DNA of 8,304 bases, taken from Syntrophaceae bacterium PtaB.Bin038 (GTDB lineage: Bacteria > Desulfobacterota > Syntrophia > Syntrophales > UBA2192). Both the position numbers and the translations under genes were made by a program. Positions 4,810-8,304 of this stretch are shown here, piece after piece. Numbering within the stretch: the stretch's first letter is position 1; every line of letters starts with the position of its first letter. Under the pieces are notes generated by a model. The model did not search any database. It was not told the origin of the DNA and saw nothing but the letters and a program-made list of their open reading frames with translations. The stretch lies in contig MVQS01000275.1 in the NCBI GenBank assembly GCA_002067855.1, positions 1 to 8,304 of the forward strand, in the 5' to 3' direction.

Positions 4810-7800
4810 ATGTCTCTGACCGGCGGGTACGAAGCGGCATTCGAGCTGCGCGAGGAAGTCGTCCGCGACATCTTTTTCGAGGCGTGGCGGTCGGGCGTGA
4901 TCCCCAACGAGATCCGATCGGACGGCACCGTCGCGGGATACACCACCCACGCGATTGTCCAGATCACCGAGACGGGCATGTCGACACGCCTCGACCTGCG
5001 GTTCGACACCCCCCTGCCGAGCGGCGTCCGCATCAGCCTGCCTCTGGACATCCAGGTGACCGTGGACGGCGCCCCGGCCCCGAGCATCAACCCCATCACC
5101 TTTGCCTGCTCCCTCGACATCACGGCGCCGCTGCAGGCCCTGCCCGATGCGCAGGGAAACAAGGAACTCGTCCTGAACCTCGCGGGCCTGCCCGACAGCC
5201 AGATCGCCGTCGTGATGCCGACGGAACCCGTCGTGAACGTCACGGCGGAGTTGATCGAGGACGGCCTCCACAAGGCCTATGACGACGGGAAGATCCCTCA
5301 CTCCGTCGATTACCCCCTCGGCACGGGGACGATCCGGATCGACGTGGATGATGACGATGCCGACCCGGGCCGGCAGATCCGGTTCACTCTCGATGCCGCC
5401 GACCGCGGCACCATGACGCTCCCCCTGCTCCTCCATATTGAGGGCGGGCGCGAGCAGACCGTCCTGGTGCACAACGTGAGGCTCGTCCCGGACGGGGATA
5501 TCCTCAAGATCCGCTTCTCCGATGTCCGGACGGCGGACATCGAGGCATCGGCGCTGCTTTCGCCGTACGCCTCCACCATCGCCCTGATGGTCCAATACTA
5601 CGGCGAATACCCGGTCTTCGTGCCCGGCAACGACACCATCGCCGGCCTGATCCGGGATGCCGTGAGAGGCAGGCTCGACACCTGGGGCGCCGACGGCAAC
5701 GGCCGGATCCACATCTTCACGCCCAACGCCGTCGAGAACAGCCCGATCGAGATCGTGGACTTCACGCCCGTGGTCGAGCCCGGCTTCCTGGCCGTGCTGT
5801 TCAACCCCATGACGGGCGTCCCGGGGGTCGTCGTCGACGCGTCGGCGGTGGAGAACTTCATCCCCGAGGGGAAGAAATTCGCGCAATGCCTGGCCGAGCC
5901 CGTCGTGCAGCGGATGATCGACCAGGCGCTGCAGGAGAAGATCCTCGACGAGAACGGCTGCGGCGGCTGGCCGTGCACCTTCGACCACGAGATCGAGGGC
6001 CACGAGGTCACCCTGACGAGCAAGCCCCGCTTCACGTTCCACGACGGCTACATCCAGATGAACGGATCGGCCAGCGTGGCGATCGATTGCTGGTTCGACC
6101 CCGACGTCGACTACGAGGCCAAGGTCAAGTTCCACTTCGAGACGGACGAAAACGGGAACAAGGTCATTGCGCCGGATGTCTACGACGAGGACGTGAGCCT
6201 CTCCTGCCTCGACTGGTTCCTGGGGCTGATCATCCTCATCTACGGGTGGATCTGCCTGATCGTCGTCACCACCGTCATCGACGACGTCGGCGGCGAGGTC
6301 GTCGAGGCCGAGGGGGACAAGATCGCCGAGGGGACCAAGTACATGGCCGGGGAGATCCACGGTGTGGGCGAGGTCACGACGGAGCTCGACCAAATCGACG
6401 TCAAGCCCGGCGGGATCATTCTCTCCGGCGGCGTCTTCACGGTCAGTGCGCACTACCCGCTGACCTACGCCCCCTCGGACAGCACGGCCCCGTACCGGGG
6501 CTGGGCGGCATCCCCGATCCACCTCGACGCCGTCGACATCCACCCCAGGGCCCGGTACCAGTGGAAGTTCGACGCCGTCGCCTCTGCCGAGGGCGCCCAC
6601 GTGAGCCACGCCTACGTCCGGGACGGCACCTACCTGGTCGAGCTCACCGTGACCGTCCAGGAGCCGCGGGGCTCCGTGACGCACCACTGGGCGCGGGTGC
6701 GGGCGGACAACGTCCCCCCGACCGTGGAAGCGGGACCCGCGATCACGGCCGACGAGGGCGAGACGATCCGGTTCGACGGGCGGTTTGCGGACGTCGAATG
6801 GGGCGACCGCCACGAGGCCGTCTGGCAGTGGGGCGACGGCACCCTGGAGGCGGGGGTCGTCGCCGAGACGAACGTCGCCCCGCGGGCCGAGGGGATCGTC
6901 ACGGGCAATCACGCCTTCGGCAACAGCGGCGAGTTCACCGTGACCCTCCGCGTGCGGGACAGCGACGGGGGCGTGGGACGCGACGCAAAACGCGTGACGG
7001 TTCGGAACGTGCCGCCCCGGGTCGACGCGGGGCCCGACCTGTACGCCTACCCGGGGATCCCCGTCACCCTGAAGGCCGCGTTCACGGATCCCGGGTGGCT
7101 GGACCGGCACGAGGCCTGGTGGGAGACGGGCGACACAAACGGGCCGAGGCCGATGCCCGCCCTCGTCCGGGAGGTGAACGACCCCCCCGCGGGGTACGGC
7201 TATGCGGCGCTGATCCACACCTACCGCACCCTGGGGACGTTCCTTGCGGAGTGCACCGTCATCGACAGCGACGGGGCCAGCGGCAGGGACACGCTTCCCG
7301 TGCACGTCGTCGACGTCGTCAACGGCGACTTCGAGGGCGGGTTCCGCAACCGCCTCCACGGGGCGGTGGCCAACGGGTGGGAATACTACGTCAGCGGCGC
7401 CGCGGAGGCCATGACGGGCCGCCCGGGGCTCTCGGACGAGTCGGCGGCGTTCCAGGCCGAGGAGTTCGTGGTGTGCGCGGGCAGGCGATCCCAGCGCTTC
7501 AACGGGCGCAGCGGCGCCGTCTCGGGCCTCTGTCAGAAGATCGGGGCAAACCCCGGATGGGATTACCAGGTCACGGCCTGGTATCACCTCGACGAGCGGG
7601 CGGGCGGCCTCTGCCGGCTCGGCCTCGACCCCGCGGGGGGGAGCGATCCCGCGGCGGCGACGGTCGTCTGGGCCGAGGGCAGGGAGCACCGGCGCTGGTC
7701 GCCTCTCATGGTCCGCGCAAGCGCCGCGGCGGCGGCGGTCACCCTCTTCCTCGAGGCCCGGTCCGAGAAGGGGGACTTCACGGCCTGGTTCGACGAGGTC

Positions 7801-8304
7801 ACGCTCATCCCCTACCCCTGCCCGCCCGGTGAGCCCGAGAAGCCCCCGATCCCCGAAAAGCCGCGCGATCTCTGCGTGGACTGGAAGGCCGACCCGGAGC
7901 AGCGGACCCTGGCATCCCCGTACGCCAAGGAGGGCTTCACCTTCCGCGTCCCGGCGAACGCAAACTTCCGCATCGTGCGCTGGGGCGTTCCGCAGGGCGA
8001 GGGGAAGCTCAACTTCCCGGGCTCGGGCATGCAGGTCGCCCCGCCCTTCGTCGCCGACCGGGCGGTTGCCTGGGCGGCGCTCTATGCGGGGAAGTCCGTC
8101 GTGATGGAGGCCTTCGACGCGTCGGGCCGGAAAATCGGCGACGCCTCGAGCCCGTCGGCGCAGGGGACCGTGCACCGGATCGAGGTGCAGGCGCCGGGCA
8201 TCGAGACGCTGAAGATCAGCGGAGGCGGCAATGAGGGCCTGCTGGTCAGGCTCTGCGTGTACAGCGGGCCGGACAAGAAACCGGAGCCCGTGAAACCGCG
8301 GCCG
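4810..8304 (+). CDS. Very large TULIP-like / PKD / CBM-like multidomain protein, carboxy end outside the window
   Basis: The frame is open for 1165 codons to the window edge with strong GC bias in third positions. Residues 1-460 are beta-rich with amphipathic helices (AFELREEVVRDIFFEAW at 10-26; a second at 138-160; AEPVVQRMIDQAL at 362-374), a layout I read as TULIP-like lipid-binding modules (inference). Residues 467-490 are a strongly hydrophobic segment. Residues about 575-836 are three PKD-like repeats; the second has WGDG (674-677) and RVRDSDGG (714-721). Residues 837-1002 resemble a CBM4/9 jelly roll (NGDFEGGF at 838; AWFDEVTL at 992-999). A Pro-rich linker (1003-1020) leads to a further beta domain with cysteines 1022 and 1149, and a second linker begins at about 1153. 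There is no signal peptide and no visible catalytic site. It is probably a surface or lipid-interacting binding protein; the export route is unknown. It follows the 195-residue gene by 29 nt. Confidence 0.85.
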   Translation, partial: MSLTGGYEAAFELREEVVRDIFFEAWRSGVIPNEIRSDGTVAGYTTHAIVQITETGMSTRLDLRFDTPLPSGVRISLPLDIQVTVDGAPAPSINPITFACSLDITAPLQALPDAQGNKELVLNLAGLPDSQIAVVMPTEPVVNVTAELIEDGLHKAYDDGKIPHSVDYPLGTGTIRIDVDDDDADPGRQIRFTLDAADRGTMTLPLLLHIEGGREQTVLVHNVRLVPDGDILKIRFSDVRTADIEASALLSPYASTIALMVQYYGEYPVFVPGNDTIAGLIRDAVRGRLDTWGADGNGRIHIFTPNAVENSPIEIVDFTPVVEPGFLAVLFNPMTGVPGVVVDASAVENFIPEGKKFAQCLAEPVVQRMIDQALQEKILDENGCGGWPCTFDHEIEGHEVTLTSKPRFTFHDGYIQMNGSASVAIDCWFDPDVDYEAKVKFHFETDENGNKVIAPDVYDEDVSLSCLDWFLGLIILIYGWICLIVVTTVIDDVGGEVVEAEGDKIAEGTKYMAGEIHGVGEVTTELDQIDVKPGGIILSGGVFTVSAHYPLTYAPSDSTAPYRGWAASPIHLDAVDIHPRARYQWKFDAVASAEGAHVSHAYVRDGTYLVELTVTVQEPRGSVTHHWARVRADNVPPTVEAGPAITADEGETIRFDGRFADVEWGDRHEAVWQWGDGTLEAGVVAETNVAPRAEGIVTGNHAFGNSGEFTVTLRVRDSDGGVGRDAKRVTVRNVPPRVDAGPDLYAYPGIPVTLKAAFTDPGWLDRHEAWWETGDTNGPRPMPALVREVNDPPAGYGYAALIHTYRTLGTFLAECTVIDSDGASGRDTLPVHVVDVVNGDFEGGFRNRLHGAVANGWEYYVSGAAEAMTGRPGLSDESAAFQAEEFVVCAGRRSQRFNGRSGAVSGLCQKIGANPGWDYQVTAWYHLDERAGGLCRLGLDPAGGSDPAAATVVWAEGREHRRWSPLMVRASAAAAAVTLFLEARSEKGDFTAWFDEVTLIPYPCPPGEPEKPPIPEKPRDLCVDWKADPEQRTLASPYAKEGFTFRVPANANFRIVRWGVPQGEGKLNFPGSGMQVAPPFVADRAVAWAALYAGKSVVMEAFDASGRKIGDASSPSAQGTVHRIEVQAPGIETLKISGGGNEGLLVRLCVYSGPDKKPEPVKPRP
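6208..6279 (+). other. Hydrophobic, possibly membrane-spanning segment in the large protein
   Basis: Residues 467-490 (LDWFLGLIILIYGWICLIVV, then TTVI) are almost uncharged and long enough to span a membrane. Both flanks are acidic, so the positive-inside rule gives no orientation. It separates the TULIP-like half from the PKD/CBM half. It could be a membrane anchor, an insertion element, or a buried helix of a lipid-binding fold. Confidence 0.6.
6712..7317 (+). repeat. Two paralogous PKD-like repeats in tandem
   Basis: Residues about 635-734 and 735-836 align as repeats. Both begin NVPP or NVPPR followed by V-AGP. They share FADVEWGDRHEAVWQWGDG and FTDPGWLDRHEAWWETGDT at the same place, and each ends with an R(D)/I(D)-SDG strand. 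The first keeps the classical WGDG; in the second it has become ETGD, and a longer insertion follows. Confidence 0.75.

Noticed and set aside
5886..7832. Long plus-strand frame inside the giant gene
   Set aside because: The product is extremely Arg/Gly/Pro-rich, typical of an out-of-frame reading of high-GC DNA, and it overlaps the well-supported frame entirely.
4702..8175. Uninterrupted antisense reading frame of 1157 codons opposite the giant gene
   Set aside because: It is codon-aligned with the sense gene, so its stops would need TTA, CTA or TCA codons on the sense strand, which this GC-biased gene avoids. The product is a His/Asp/Arg/Val-rich sequence without domain features, and the sense frame has clear domains and a strong Shine-Dalgarno.

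Overview
The window is high-GC bacterial DNA. The coding frames strongly favour G or C in the third codon position, and several starts have clear Shine-Dalgarno sequences. Exported TPR, PDZ, coiled-coil, PKD and carbohydrate-binding-like modules, plus a candidate sigma-54 promoter, suit a Gram-negative with complex envelope biology such as a member of Desulfobacterota. That placement is inference: no marker gene, rRNA or tRNA is present.

Layout. Positions 1-780 hold two small unrecognised genes: a 77-residue acidic protein at 132-365 and a 32-residue peptide at 575-673. The peptide gene is followed by a convincing rho-independent terminator at 742-779. Positions 781-1121 appear gene-free. A gene for an exported TPR/beta/PDZ protein starts at a GTG at 1122, and a small cysteine-containing protein gene follows at 2275-2508. 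These converge, with only 8 bp between, on a minus-strand gene (2517-3809) for a second exported protein, which has a small two-cysteine domain and a coiled coil. A 383-bp divergent intergenic region carries a candidate sigma-54 promoter facing the minus-strand gene and a sigma-70-like promoter (perfect TTGACA, 17-bp spacer) facing right, followed by a leader of about 200 nt.

The right half is one transcription unit: a 195-residue unrecognised cytosolic-looking protein (4193-4780), then after 29 nt and a near-ideal Shine-Dalgarno a very large gene (4810 to the window edge, at least 1165 residues). By my reading the large protein has about 460 residues of beta-rich, lipid-binding (TULIP-like) sequence, one strongly hydrophobic segment, three PKD-like repeats, a CBM4/9-like jelly roll, a proline-rich linker and another beta domain, and it runs off the window in a second proline-rich linker. 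It has extracellular-type domains but no N-terminal signal peptide.

How the genes work together cannot be read directly. The left genes look like parts of the periplasm or cell surface. The right pair looks like a large surface or lipid-interacting protein with a dedicated small partner. This pair is the most interesting part of the window.
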